Source of the DNA: Hyphomicrobiales bacterium
GTDB taxonomy: Bacteria; Pseudomonadota; Alphaproteobacteria; Rhizobiales; Beijerinckiaceae
Reading direction: 5' to 3'
Assembly (NCBI GenBank): GCA_900470095.1
Contig: UBZM01000013.1
Coordinates: 33,550 to 97,549 of the forward strand
Length of the DNA stretch: 64,000 nucleotides
Below are positions 34,410-43,125 of the stretch, in pieces. A program made the position numbers and the translations under genes. The first letter of the stretch is position 1. The number at the start of each line of letters is the position of its first letter. The notes beneath the pieces were generated by a model. That model had not been told where the DNA came from and did not search any database. It saw only the letters and a program-made list of their open reading frames with translations.

Positions 34410-35345
34410 ATGTCGCCTCAGTGCTCCCTGCTCCTCATGCTTGGTCTCGTCGTCTCACCAGCCTCAGCGCTTGCGGAGAGCGGCGATTTCACCGGCCTGG
34501 TCAACATCGGCGGCAGCCGCAAGATGTACCTCGAATGTCGTGGCATGGGGGCTCCTGCCGTCGTCATCGTGGCAGGCGCGAGAGCCTCCGCCGCTGATTG
34601 GACCCAGTCCGAGCCAGGCAAGGTGAACGTCTTTTCCGCGGTGGCGGGGTTCACGCGGGTCTGCGCCTACGACCGGCCGGGAACTCCGGTCGGCGATGCG
34701 CCGAGCCGCACCGACCCGGTCTCGCAACCGGTCACCGCACGGGCAGCGGTCGCCGATCTGCATGCGCTGGTGACCGCTGCCGGCATCGCGACGCCCTTCG
34801 TGGTCGTTGGGCATTCCTATGGCGGCCTCGTCAGCCGGCTCTATGCGATGACCTATCCCGGCGAGGTGAAGGGGATGGTTCTCGTCGATGCCTTGTCAGA
34901 GGGACTTCGGGCAGCGCAGGCCCCTCGTGAATGGGCGATCCAACGCGTTCTGCTCGATGGCGACCTGACTGAAGCCCTGAACGTCTATCCGGCGATCGAG
35001 CGGGTCGATGCGGATCTGAGCTTCGATCAGTTGCTCGCTGCCGCGCCGCTCCGGCCGATGCCTTTGACGGTGCTGAGCGCGGATCACCCCTGGGGACCAC
35101 TCGTCCCGGGGCTTATCGTCGATGGCCGACTGCCCGCCGGCATTCCTTGGGATTTCGGCTACGTCACCGACAGGGCGCAAAAGCAGGCGCAGGCAAGGCT
35201 CGCTGCACTCGTGCCGGGTGCCAAGCATGTCACGAACACCGACACCGGCCACGAGATCCACAAGGACCGGCCGCAACTCGTGATCGATGCCATCCGCGAG
35301 GTTGTCGACGCTGCGCGTGGCGGCAAGGCCAGCATGATGCCGTAA
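34410..35345 (+). CDS. Exported alpha/beta hydrolase
   Basis: 311 residues from the ATG at 34410 (GAGAG upstream); a start at 34386 would put charged residues before the signal peptide. The signal peptide ends near SALA-E. The fold shows VVIVAGARASAADW as oxyanion region, VCAYDRPGTPVG after strand 4, nucleophile Ser136 in GHSYGGLVSRLYA and a late His in TDTGHEIHKDRP. Relatives are lipases, esterases and haloperoxidase-like proteins; the substrate is unknown. It acts in the periplasm or outside. Confidence 0.8.
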   Translation: MSPQCSLLLMLGLVVSPASALAESGDFTGLVNIGGSRKMYLECRGMGAPAVVIVAGARASAADWTQSEPGKVNVFSAVAGFTRVCAYDRPGTPVGDAPSRTDPVSQPVTARAAVADLHALVTAAGIATPFVVVGHSYGGLVSRLYAMTYPGEVKGMVLVDALSEGLRAAQAPREWAIQRVLLDGDLTEALNVYPAIERVDADLSFDQLLAAAPLRPMPLTVLSADHPWGPLVPGLIVDGRLPAGIPWDFGYVTDRAQKQAQARLAALVPGAKHVTNTDTGHEIHKDRPQLVIDAIREVVDAARGGKASMMP

Positions 35346-35671
35346 CACCAGCCGCTCGGTCTCCGGCGGGGGCTCTATGCGATGCGTCCTGGCTAACTGG
35401 TCGGCCGGCCAGCCTGTCGGAAACCATGTCTGGAGCATCGTGGTTGCTTGGATACTGTCTGTCGCCGACGCGCGAAGCGTCGACCGTTCTCGGCGGAGGA
35501 GAAGATAGGCATCGTGTTGGAAGCCCCGCGCTGCGAGGAGAGCATCAGCGTGTCAAACGCTTCCACTGCCTCCTGGGCATCCAGCGTCCTCAGAGATATC
35601 TGCATCCCCCGCGCTTGACGCGCTGCGGTCGGCGACGCGGTCCTGCGTCCGTAAGGTTTCGACGTCGCCCA
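35346..35671. other. Intergenic stretch between convergent genes
   Basis: About 325 bases, GC-rich, without a convincing gene. A palindrome TGGTCGGCCGGCCA lies near 35398-35411 and could be part of a transcription end for the hydrolase gene. Confidence 0.4.
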
Positions 35672-36394
35672 TCAGCAAAGTCGGGACGTCCGAGCAGGGG
35701 GCGGGGCCGCCGCGAAAGACGTATCCACGAAGGCTTCAAGCTCTTCTTCTGCTGCCGGGTAGGATGTCTTCCAAATCGCGGCGATCATCATGCCGAGGGC
35801 GAGTGCGCCAACATGCACGGCATAGGCTGTGCCGTCATCCTCGCCCATGCCTAGTGCCAGGGACGCAACCTGCAGCCCGGCCCAGTAGCCCAGAAAAGCC
35901 CAGGCCGGCACGGCGATCCGCTTCCAGAACGGCAGGTAGACAATGATCGTGCGCATCCGCGCATACGGGAACAGCACGAGATAGGCGCCCAACAAGGCCG
36001 AGACCGCGCCCGAAGCCCCAATGACGGGAACGCGAGAGGCTGGCGACAATAACCAATGCACGACAAATCCCATGACACCCAAAAACGGGAATACCAGGGC
36101 GAAACGCCACCAACCGAACAAGCGCTCCAGTGATCTGCCAAACACCCACAGAAACAGACAATTGCCCGCCAGGTGGAACATATCGCCGTGCAAAAGGCTG
36201 GCGGTGACCAAGGTATGCACATGGCGCCAAGGCCGGGTGGAAAACAGCACCGGCGTGAACCCGAGCTCGGCAACGAGAGTGCGGTGCAGCCCAGAAAGCT
36301 CGTCGGCGGCTGTGACCGCAATCATCAGAGCCAGCAGAGCCCAAACGACGGGGGACCGGAAGCCATGAGTGAGATTGTCGCCGTAAGGGAACAT
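35672..36394 (-). CDS. Rhomboid intramembrane serine protease
   Basis: 240 residues with six membrane segments. Family marks are RHVHTLVTASLLHGDMFHLAGN (His74 and Asn78 of the oxyanion region), the nucleophile Ser128 in IGASGAVSALLGAY and His194 in AVHVGALALG, giving the Ser-His dyad. It cleaves transmembrane substrates within the membrane. The C-terminal 25 residues are a soluble tail. It is divergent from the following membrane protein gene; their 5' ends touch, so the longer start of that gene is unlikely. Confidence 0.9.
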   Translation of the reverse strand: MFPYGDNLTHGFRSPVVWALLALMIAVTAADELSGLHRTLVAELGFTPVLFSTRPWRHVHTLVTASLLHGDMFHLAGNCLFLWVFGRSLERLFGWWRFALVFPFLGVMGFVVHWLLSPASRVPVIGASGAVSALLGAYLVLFPYARMRTIIVYLPFWKRIAVPAWAFLGYWAGLQVASLALGMGEDDGTAYAVHVGALALGMMIAAIWKTSYPAAEEELEAFVDTSFAAAPPPARTSRLC

Positions 36395-36465
36395 TGGAAT
36401 TGTTGCTTGTCGCCTTCATCGGTGGGATAGATTACATGGATGCGATACCGGGGGAACGGGGGGAG

Positions 36466-37347
36466 ATGAAGAATTTGGGGGGCCACGTCGGTGTGGCATT
36501 CTTCGGGATTTTGTCCTTCGCCATCACGGTGGCCTTAGTGACGGCCATCGATCGCGCGACAGGCTTCAATTTGTTTGCATTGAGTGTCTGGGTCGTCGTC
36601 CCAGTTGGGGCGACGCTGACGGGAGCTGCTGCTGCATCCGGCTATTACTTCGGGAGTCTGCTCTTCCACACTCGCCCGAATTGGTTCCTGCTTGTGCAGG
36701 TCATGATCGTGGCGGCGCTCGCGCAGTTCGCGATCTACTATGCCGAGTATTCGACGCTGGTCCTCGACAACGGCATCCGTGTTGCCGATCGAATAGGCTT
36801 CTTCGATTACCTCGACATCCGACTGACGACGGCTCACATGCGGATTGGGCGGGCTCAGACAGACACCGGCGCAGTTGGCTCCTTTGGATACTGGTTAGCC
36901 GTTTTCCAGTTCGTGGGCTTCATTCTGGGCGGTATCGCGACCTACGTATTCCTCAAGGATCATCCGGTTTGCAAGATATGCTCGCGCTATCCGCGCAAAC
37001 TCGCGACGAGCATGCAGCATTTCAACGATCGCGAGGCCTTCGCCACCTATTACGACAATCTTTTCGACCATCCCGTCGACGGGCCGGTTTTCGCCCAGTG
37101 GATGGGGCATGATCCAGACAAAGGGCTGATCCGGGAAGGCACGATCCTCGCAACTTCGACACTCCGTGGCTGTCCCCACTGCAAGACGCAGCGCATCGGC
37201 CAGGCAGTCCAGATCATGGGGAAGAGTGATTGGAGTGCCGTTCCGTCTCTGACACGAGACGTAGGCATCCCTCAGGACATCGATCTTCGGCCAGTCTTCA
37301 AGGGCGAAACGGGCCGACGCATCAGTGCACAACCGGCTTCGGCTTGA
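36466..37347 (+). CDS. Membrane protein of unknown function with two C-x-x-C pairs
   Basis: 293 residues from the ATG at 36466, which follows a GGGGGGAG stretch; a longer frame begins at 36394 inside the rhomboid start. Four membrane segments lie at about 8-30, 38-62, 72-95 and 140-165. A soluble C-terminal domain contains C-K-I-C near 176 and C-P-H-C near 247, which may bind zinc or iron. Family not recognised. Expression is divergent from the rhomboid gene. Confidence 0.7.
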   Translation: MKNLGGHVGVAFFGILSFAITVALVTAIDRATGFNLFALSVWVVVPVGATLTGAAAASGYYFGSLLFHTRPNWFLLVQVMIVAALAQFAIYYAEYSTLVLDNGIRVADRIGFFDYLDIRLTTAHMRIGRAQTDTGAVGSFGYWLAVFQFVGFILGGIATYVFLKDHPVCKICSRYPRKLATSMQHFNDREAFATYYDNLFDHPVDGPVFAQWMGHDPDKGLIREGTILATSTLRGCPHCKTQRIGQAVQIMGKSDWSAVPSLTRDVGIPQDIDLRPVFKGETGRRISAQPASA

Positions 37348-37471
37348 ATGTTCGCGTTTCACTCGGACCGGCGCAGCTGAGCAGATGACCCGCGTCATAT
37401 CCTGCAACGGGTCATCTTCCCGCTTGTCATATCCGATGCTCGGTACGGGGGGCGAAGACGGCCAGTCAGTT

Positions 37472-37520
37472 GAGACGGTAGCGCCGAGGAGCTCTTCGAG
37501 GTTCTCGGCGCTACCGTCTC
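37472..37520. terminator. Long perfect hairpin between convergent genes
   Basis: GAGACGGTAGCGCCGAG (37472-37488) and CTCGGCGCTACCGTCTC (37504-37520) are perfect 17-base inverted repeats around a 15-base loop. The site lies between two convergent genes and probably ends transcription from both sides, although no T-run is seen. Confidence 0.7.
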
Positions 37521-37570
37521 CTGGCGTGATACGCAAACGCGACCAGAGCACGGCGGTTGGTGCGTCTGCC

Positions 37571-37882
37571 TTAGATCGGGGCAGGCACCCGCTGATGGAC
37601 CGCGAGGTCGACACCAATTGCTTCGGCAGCACGTTGATTGCGCTCTACGGTGTCGTTGAAGCGAAAGCCCTTCTCGATGAGGCGGTTCGTATACTGCTTG
37701 TTGTAGAGGAAGCTGACGATGATTTGCCAGAGGCCAAGGGTCACGAGTGAGAGAAGGCAGTGCAGCGCCGCAATCCCGATCTCACTGCGAAAGAGTGGGA
37801 CGAAAAATCCGAAGAAAAAATACGTCCACGAGAAACCGTAAAAGCCCGAGCGGAGCTGGCCTGTTGCGTTGTTCTTCATCAT
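37571..37882 (-). CDS. Small membrane protein, DUF2628-like
   Basis: 103 residues from the Met at 37882 (a second Met follows at once). The opening QLRSGFYGFSWTYFFFGFFV, then PLFRSEIGIAALHCLLSLVT and FLYNKQYTNRLIEKGFRF, resembles the short DUF2628-type membrane proteins (R-x-G-F-x-x-W-x-F-F-F-G pattern). Two hydrophobic segments are present. The frame continues upstream to 37993 without a better start. Function unknown. Confidence 0.65.
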   Translation of the reverse strand: MMKNNATGQLRSGFYGFSWTYFFFGFFVPLFRSEIGIAALHCLLSLVTLGLWQIIVSFLYNKQYTNRLIEKGFRFNDTVERNQRAAEAIGVDLAVHQRVPAPI

Positions 37883-38325
37883 CACCGGTTTTGCGCCGAC
37901 ACCGCAAAGCTTGAGGATGATCGGTGCCGAGGATCGCCAACACGACGAGCCAATGCCAAATCGATGCTCCACCCATATTTTCCCCCTAACCAAGAGTTAC
38001 CACTCGATTGCAATTGCACGGTGGGGACCGCTCCGCAATCCAGGTCCTCGCAGCCGCTTGCCGCATGGTCATTTCTCCGCATGGATGGCGCGCGATGACG
38101 TCAGCATGCGCCGGTCAATCCGGGTTCCATGGGATCTTGGCTGAAGGCTGACATGCGAGAACTGCACGTCGCGAGCCCGACGAGAGTGAGCCAAGGATCG
38201 GGCCGATAAGGTCGACCGCGGGGAAGCTCAATCCGGATTGCAGCACGAGAGGTCGTGATAGGGTTCGGTTCTCGTTGAAAAAATAATGCAATTCGGTTAG
38301 GGCTGCGGCGCACGGAGTCGTCTCG
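37883..38325. other. Intergenic and promoter region before the GntR gene
   Basis: About 440 bases between divergent genes. Apart from the 17-base site at 38275-38291 I see nothing supported. Long minus-strand frames here are antisense readings of the GntR gene running out of its start. Confidence 0.45.
38275..38291 (+). promoter_or_regulatory. Probable GntR operator before the regulator gene
   Basis: TTGAAAAAATAATGCAA lies 35 bases upstream of the GntR start. Its reverse complement recurs at 39323-39339 with 15 of 17 bases identical. Location before the regulator itself suggests autoregulation. Confidence 0.6.
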
Positions 38326-39225
38326 ATGAATGAGCGTTCGCTTCCCCGCCAGACATCGCGGAAGCCCAGCAATCTCCATACCGCTCTCGCGAAGCGAATT
38401 CTGGCCTGCGCCGCCGAGAAGCAGTGGTCGGCCGGTTTCCACCTGCGGGAGGCCGAGATTGCACGAGCTTTTGAGGTTTCGCGTACTCCGGTGCGAGCTG
38501 CGCTCGGCCTGCTGGCCCAGCAGGGCGCAGTCGAAGCACGCGTGAACCAGGGCTTCTTTCTTACGCGGGACGGCAAGGATCTCGAGGCCGCTGAGCGCTC
38601 CCTGCCGAGCGCGCGCGACGAGGACATCATTCATGCCATCCTGCGGGATCGCGAGGCCGGCCGCCTGCCCGAGAACCTCATCGAAACCGACCTCCTGCAG
38701 ACCTATCAGATCGGCCGGAGCGCGCTCAGCAAGGTTCTGCTGCGCCTCGCGGAGGATGGGCTGATCAAGCGGCGCCGCGGTCACGGCTGGAGCTTCGTAC
38801 CTTCGCTCGCCTCGCCTGAGGCGCGCGAGGAAAGCTATCGCTTCCGCATGATGATCGAGTGCATGGGGCTGTGTGAGCCGAGCTTTCGGATCAACAGGCC
38901 GGCCTTTGTCCGAAGCCGGGCAGCGCATGATGCTTTCATCGCCGATCTCGATCATACGCCGTCCGCAGAGCGCTTCTTCGAGATCAATGCCGGCTTTCAC
39001 GGCATGCTCGCCGCCTGCTCCGGCAATCGCTTCGTCGTCCAGGCGATGGAGGCGCAGAACTCCCTGCGGCGCCTGACTGAGTACGCCGATTACGGCGGTC
39101 TCGATCGGGAGGCGTTGCTGCGATCCTGCCGGGAACACCTGGCGATCCTGGATGCGCTAGAGCAGGGCGACACGAACTGGGCGGCGACCCTGATGCGCCA
39201 GCATCTGACGCGCGCGCCGCGCTGA
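38326..39225 (+). CDS. GntR-family regulator with two winged-helix domains
   Basis: 299 residues. Domain 1 (about 17-78) is a GntR winged helix: LREAEIARAFEVSRTPVRAA, then LGLLAQQGAVEARVNQGFFL. Domain 2 (about 98-160) is another: DIIHAILRDREAGRLPENLI, LQTYQIGRSALSKVLLRLAE, DGLIKRRRGHGWSF. An FCD-type effector domain follows (about 165-295: FRMMIECMGLCEPS, FFEINAGFHGMLAACSGNRF, EHLAILDALEQGD). Normal FadR-type regulators have one DNA-binding domain. It very likely controls the catabolic operon starting at 39380, as shown by the shared 17-base site. Confidence 0.85.
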   Translation: MNERSLPRQTSRKPSNLHTALAKRILACAAEKQWSAGFHLREAEIARAFEVSRTPVRAALGLLAQQGAVEARVNQGFFLTRDGKDLEAAERSLPSARDEDIIHAILRDREAGRLPENLIETDLLQTYQIGRSALSKVLLRLAEDGLIKRRRGHGWSFVPSLASPEAREESYRFRMMIECMGLCEPSFRINRPAFVRSRAAHDAFIADLDHTPSAERFFEINAGFHGMLAACSGNRFVVQAMEAQNSLRRLTEYADYGGLDREALLRSCREHLAILDALEQGDTNWAATLMRQHLTRAPR

Positions 39226-39316
39226 GCCGGTCTCGCCTTGCCCGCGGCTGGGCCGAAGGCGTCACGCCTTTGCATTCGTGATATTCGGCTGGCCCGAACG
39301 CCGCCATCATGTTCGC

Positions 39317-39345
39317 TTGACATTGTATTATTTTTGCAAAAAGAT
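39317..39345 (+). promoter_or_regulatory. Promoter of the catabolic operon with embedded operator
   Basis: TTGACA (39317-39322) is followed after exactly 17 bases by AAAGAT (39340-39345), a plausible housekeeping promoter. The 17-base spacer is the second copy of the GntR-site motif (reverse complement TTGCAAAAATAATACAA), so a bound regulator would cover the promoter and repress it. Confidence 0.6.
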
Positions 39346-39379
39346 CAAAAAAATCATCCAGCGCTCCTGAGGTCCCATC

Positions 39380-40708
39380 TTGCTCGCTTCCGCCGCCGCC
39401 CGCCCGAATGACCTCGATGCCCATTGGATGCCGTTCACGGCCAATCGGCGTTTCAAGAGTGATCCGCGCCTCTTCGTCGGTGCCGAGGGCAATTATTACC
39501 TGACGGCCGACGGGCGCCGGATCCTCGACGGCATGGCCGGGCTCTGGTGCGTGAATGCCGGACATGGCCATCCGCGGATCAAGGAGGCGATCAAGGCCCA
39601 GGTCGACAGGCTCGACTACGTCTCCTGTTTCCAGATGGGGCATCCCGACGCCTTCACGCTGGCGAGCCGCATCGCCAACATGATGCCGAAGGGGCTCGAC
39701 CATGTCTTCTTCTCCAATTCCGGCTCGGAGGCGGTCGACACCGCGCTCAAGATCGCGCTGGCCTATCACCGCCAGCGCGGCGAGGCAGGACGCACCCGCC
39801 TGATCGGCCGGGCGCGCGGCTATCACGGCATGGGCTTCGGCGGGCTATCGGTCGCCGGCATCAGCCGGCATCGCCGCGATTTCGGGCCTCTCCTGCCGGG
39901 TGTCGCCCATCTCCCGCACACGCTCGACCTGGCCAGGAATGCCTTCTCGCGCGGCGAGCCCGATCATGGCGCTGATCTCGCCGAGGATCTCGAGCGGCTC
40001 GTGCAGATCCATGATGCGTCGACGATCGCGGCTGTCATCGTCGAACCGGTTGCGGGCTCGACCGGCGTGCTACCGCCGCCCAAGGGCTATCTCAAGCGCC
40101 TGCGCGAGATCTGCGACAAGCACGGCATCCTGCTGATCTTCGACGAGGTGATCTCGGGCTTCGGCAGGCTCGGCGCCTCCTGCGCAGCCGAGGCCTTCGG
40201 CGTCATTCCCGATATGATCACCTGTGCCAAGGGGCTGACCAATGGCGCCGTGCCGATGGGGGCGACCATTGTCGGGCCGCATATCTACGAGGCCTTCATG
40301 ACGGGCCCGGAGGGCAGCATCGAGCTCTTCCACGGTTATACCTATTCGGGTCATCCGCTCGCCTGCGCCGCGGGCCTTGCCACCCTGCAGGTCTATGAAG
40401 AGGAAGGGCTGTTCGAACGCGCGCGGCGGATCGCACGTCACTGGGAGGATGCGGCGCATGCCTTGAAGGGCGCGCCGCACGTCATCGATATCCGCACTAT
40501 CGGTCTCGTGGCCGCGATCGAGTTCGAACCGCGGCCCGGCGGAGCAGGCCAACGCAGTTCGGAATGCGCCGAGGCCTGTTTCCAGGACGGTGTACTCGTC
40601 CGCGCCGGCGCCGACCTGCTGGTGCTGTCGCCGCCGCTGACGATCGAGCCCGACGAGATCGACCGCCTCTTCGCCAGCATCCGCAAGGCGCTCGCAACCA
40701 TCGCCTGA
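39380..40708 (+). CDS. Class III PLP aminotransferase, omega-amino acid:pyruvate type
   Basis: 442 residues from a TTG at 39380 (GAGG ten bases upstream). It transfers the terminal amino group of an omega-amino acid to pyruvate, giving a semialdehyde. HWMPFTANRRFKSDPRLFVG at the start is characteristic of beta-alanine/omega-amino acid:pyruvate transaminases. SNSGSEAVDTALKIA binds the cofactor phosphate, IFDEVISGFGR supplies the ring Asp, and Lys284 (CAKGLTNGAVPMG) forms the Schiff base. The next gene encodes a semialdehyde-type dehydrogenase, the logical next step. Confidence 0.9.
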   Translation: MLASAAARPNDLDAHWMPFTANRRFKSDPRLFVGAEGNYYLTADGRRILDGMAGLWCVNAGHGHPRIKEAIKAQVDRLDYVSCFQMGHPDAFTLASRIANMMPKGLDHVFFSNSGSEAVDTALKIALAYHRQRGEAGRTRLIGRARGYHGMGFGGLSVAGISRHRRDFGPLLPGVAHLPHTLDLARNAFSRGEPDHGADLAEDLERLVQIHDASTIAAVIVEPVAGSTGVLPPPKGYLKRLREICDKHGILLIFDEVISGFGRLGASCAAEAFGVIPDMITCAKGLTNGAVPMGATIVGPHIYEAFMTGPEGSIELFHGYTYSGHPLACAAGLATLQVYEEEGLFERARRIARHWEDAAHALKGAPHVIDIRTIGLVAAIEFEPRPGGAGQRSSECAEACFQDGVLVRAGADLLVLSPPLTIEPDEIDRLFASIRKALATIA

Positions 40709-40742
40709 TCCTGCCCATTCCCGTTTGAAGAGGTTGCGCGAC

Positions 40743-42173
40743 GTGAGCGCCCATCCCGAGATTACCCTGCATATCGGCGGCGCGGCTCGCGCGGGCTCCG
40801 GCGCCGAGATCGAGATCCATGATCCTGCGACCGGCGACATCCTGGCCACGGCGCGCCTGGCATCGGCGGGCGATCTGGACGACGCGCTGAAGGCTGCAGA
40901 GGCCGGCTTTTCTGCCTGGCGCGCGGTCTCGGTCTTCGAACGCTGCCGGATCCTGCGTCGCGTCGGCGAATTGCTGCGGGCACGTCAGGACGCCATTGGC
41001 GAGGTGATGACGCGTGAGCAGGGCAAGCCTCTCGCCGAGGCGCGCGGCGAGGTGGCCGCATCGGCCGAAGTCTTCGAATGGTATGCCGAGGAAGGGCGCC
41101 GCGCCTATGGGCGGGTCGTTCCTAGCCGCACGGCCGGCGCCCGGATGATCGTGGTGCGGGAGCCGATCGGCCCCGTTGCCGCCTTCACGCCCTGGAATTT
41201 TCCGGCGTTGACGCCGGCGCGCAAGATCGCCGGTGCGCTTGGTGCCGGCTGCTCGATCATCATCAAGCCCTCGGAGGAAACCCCGGCGACCTGCCTGGCC
41301 CTGGTCGAGGCCTGCGTCGAGGCAGGCGTGCCGGCGGGCGCGATCAATCTCGTCCTGGGAGATCCGCCAACGGTCTCGCGGCATCTCGTCAGCTCAGCGA
41401 TCATCCGGAAGGTCTCGTTCACCGGTTCCACGGCGGGAGGGCGTGCGGTTGCTGCCCTGGCCGCCCAAGGGCCCAAGCGCGCGACGCTGGAACTCGGCGG
41501 CCACGCCCCCGTCCTTGTGTTCGATGATGTCGATGTCGAAGCGGTGGCTGTGCTCGGCGCCCAGCGAAAATTCCGCAATGCCGGCCAGGTCTGCGTCGCG
41601 CCGACACGGTTCTATGTCCACGAGGCGGTGCATGATCGCTTCGTCACCGCCTTCGCCTCGGCCGCCCAACGGATCAAGGTCGGCAATGGCCTCGACCAGG
41701 GCATCGGCATGGGGCCGCTTGCCAATGCCAGGCGGTTGGAGGCGGTGCACGGGTTGATCGAGGATGCCCAGCGCCATGGCGCCAGGCTTGTCTGCGGCGG
41801 TGAGCGCATCGGCAATCGTGGCTTCTTCTATGCGCCGACCGTTCTCGCCGATGTGCCGGAGGCTGCGGCGATCATGAGCGAGGAGCCCTTCGGGCCGGTG
41901 GCTCCGATCGCCCGCTTCCGCGATCTGGACGAGGTCATCAGTCGTGCCAACGGCCTGCCGGTCGGGCTCGCCGCCTATGCATTCACGGGCTCCTGCGCAC
42001 GGGCCCTTGCCCTCGGCGAACGGATCGAGGCCGGGATGGTCGGCATCAACCGCTTCGAGATCGCTGCGGCGGAAACCCCATTCGGCGGGGTCAAGGATAG
42101 CGGCGACGGCCGCGAGGGCGGCACCGAGGGGCTCGACGCCTATCTTGTCACCAAGACGATCAGCCAAGCCTGA
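40743..42173 (+). CDS. NAD(P)-dependent aldehyde dehydrogenase, succinate-semialdehyde type
   Basis: 476 residues from a GTG at 40743 with GAAGAGG upstream. Catalytic residues are Glu250 (LELGGHAP) and Cys284 (NAGQVCVAP). The N-terminal half shows FTPWNFPALTPARKIAGAL and KPSEETPATCLALVEAC. The sequence resembles succinate-semialdehyde dehydrogenases (GabD type), so the aldehyde from the preceding transaminase may be a four- or five-carbon semialdehyde rather than malonate semialdehyde. It is the second gene of the operon, 34 bases after the first. Confidence 0.9.
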   Translation: MSAHPEITLHIGGAARAGSGAEIEIHDPATGDILATARLASAGDLDDALKAAEAGFSAWRAVSVFERCRILRRVGELLRARQDAIGEVMTREQGKPLAEARGEVAASAEVFEWYAEEGRRAYGRVVPSRTAGARMIVVREPIGPVAAFTPWNFPALTPARKIAGALGAGCSIIIKPSEETPATCLALVEACVEAGVPAGAINLVLGDPPTVSRHLVSSAIIRKVSFTGSTAGGRAVAALAAQGPKRATLELGGHAPVLVFDDVDVEAVAVLGAQRKFRNAGQVCVAPTRFYVHEAVHDRFVTAFASAAQRIKVGNGLDQGIGMGPLANARRLEAVHGLIEDAQRHGARLVCGGERIGNRGFFYAPTVLADVPEAAAIMSEEPFGPVAPIARFRDLDEVISRANGLPVGLAAYAFTGSCARALALGERIEAGMVGINRFEIAAAETPFGGVKDSGDGREGGTEGLDAYLVTKTISQA

Positions 42174-42195
42174 GACGACCGGAGAAAGACGACCG

Positions 42196-43041
42196 ATGAC
42201 GCGCAACGGACATGGCGAGAAGCTCTCCTATTACCAGCTCGGGCGGACGGCGATCTTTGCCTGCCAGGCCGACCAGCGCTTCTCCTATTGCTGCTATATT
42301 CCTGAGGGCTACGAGGAGAACGGCACAAGGCGCTATCCGCTGGCCGTCCTGATCCACGGCAGTACCCGCACGGTCGACAGCCTGCGCGACCAGTTCATCG
42401 ACTTCGCGGAAGCCAACCAATGCGTCGTCCTGGTCCCGCTCTTTCCCTGCGGGATCGGGGAGCCGGGCGACACGCATAACTACAAGCGCATCCTCTATCG
42501 CGGCATCCGCTACGACCTCCTAGTCCTGGCGATGATCGAGGAGATCGGCGAACTCTATCGCCTCGACGCCGAGAAGGTGCTGATGCACGGCTTCTCCGGC
42601 GGCGGGCAGTTCGTGCACCGCTTCTTCTACCTGCACCCGGAGCGACTGCTGGCGGTTTCGATCGGCGCTCCCGGCGTCGTGACGCTGCCGAACCCGGACA
42701 AGCCGTGGTGGCTCGGGACAGGCGATCTGAAGAGCATCTTCGGACGTGATCTTGATCTGTCCGAGATGCGGAAGGTCGCGGTCCAGATGGTCATCGGCGG
42801 CGATGACATCGAGACCTGGGACGTCACCGTCGCTCCCAGTTCCTCGAACTGGATGGAGGGCATCAACGAGACCGGCGTGACGCGGGTCGATCGCCTGCGC
42901 TCGCTGGAGCGCGCCTTCCTGAGCCTCGATATCCCGGTGCGCTTCGATGTCGTGCCCGGCGTCGAGCATATCGGACATCTCGTGCACCCCCCGGTGAAGG
43001 AGTTCTTCGCCAGCGCGCTTGCCCAACGGCAAAACCTCTAG
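42196..43041 (+). CDS. Cytoplasmic alpha/beta hydrolase, esterase/depolymerase-like
   Basis: 281 residues, start 22 bases after the dehydrogenase stop with GGAG upstream and no signal peptide. RYPLAVLIHGSTRTVDSLRD is the oxyanion region, the nucleophile is the Ser of HGFSGGGQFVHRFF near residue 136, and the late His is in GVEHIGHL. It resembles poly(3-hydroxyalkanoate) depolymerase/feruloyl-esterase-like hydrolases. In this operon it probably cleaves an ester or amide in the imported compound or an intermediate. Confidence 0.75.
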   Translation: MTRNGHGEKLSYYQLGRTAIFACQADQRFSYCCYIPEGYEENGTRRYPLAVLIHGSTRTVDSLRDQFIDFAEANQCVVLVPLFPCGIGEPGDTHNYKRILYRGIRYDLLVLAMIEEIGELYRLDAEKVLMHGFSGGGQFVHRFFYLHPERLLAVSIGAPGVVTLPNPDKPWWLGTGDLKSIFGRDLDLSEMRKVAVQMVIGGDDIETWDVTVAPSSSNWMEGINETGVTRVDRLRSLERAFLSLDIPVRFDVVPGVEHIGHLVHPPVKEFFASALAQRQNL

Positions 43042-43125
43042 CGGGGTAGGGCGCGGCGATCTGCCAGCCATTTGGGCGGTGACACCGGAAAACCGGGCGC
43101 CGCTCGTGAACGAAAGGGAGAGATC

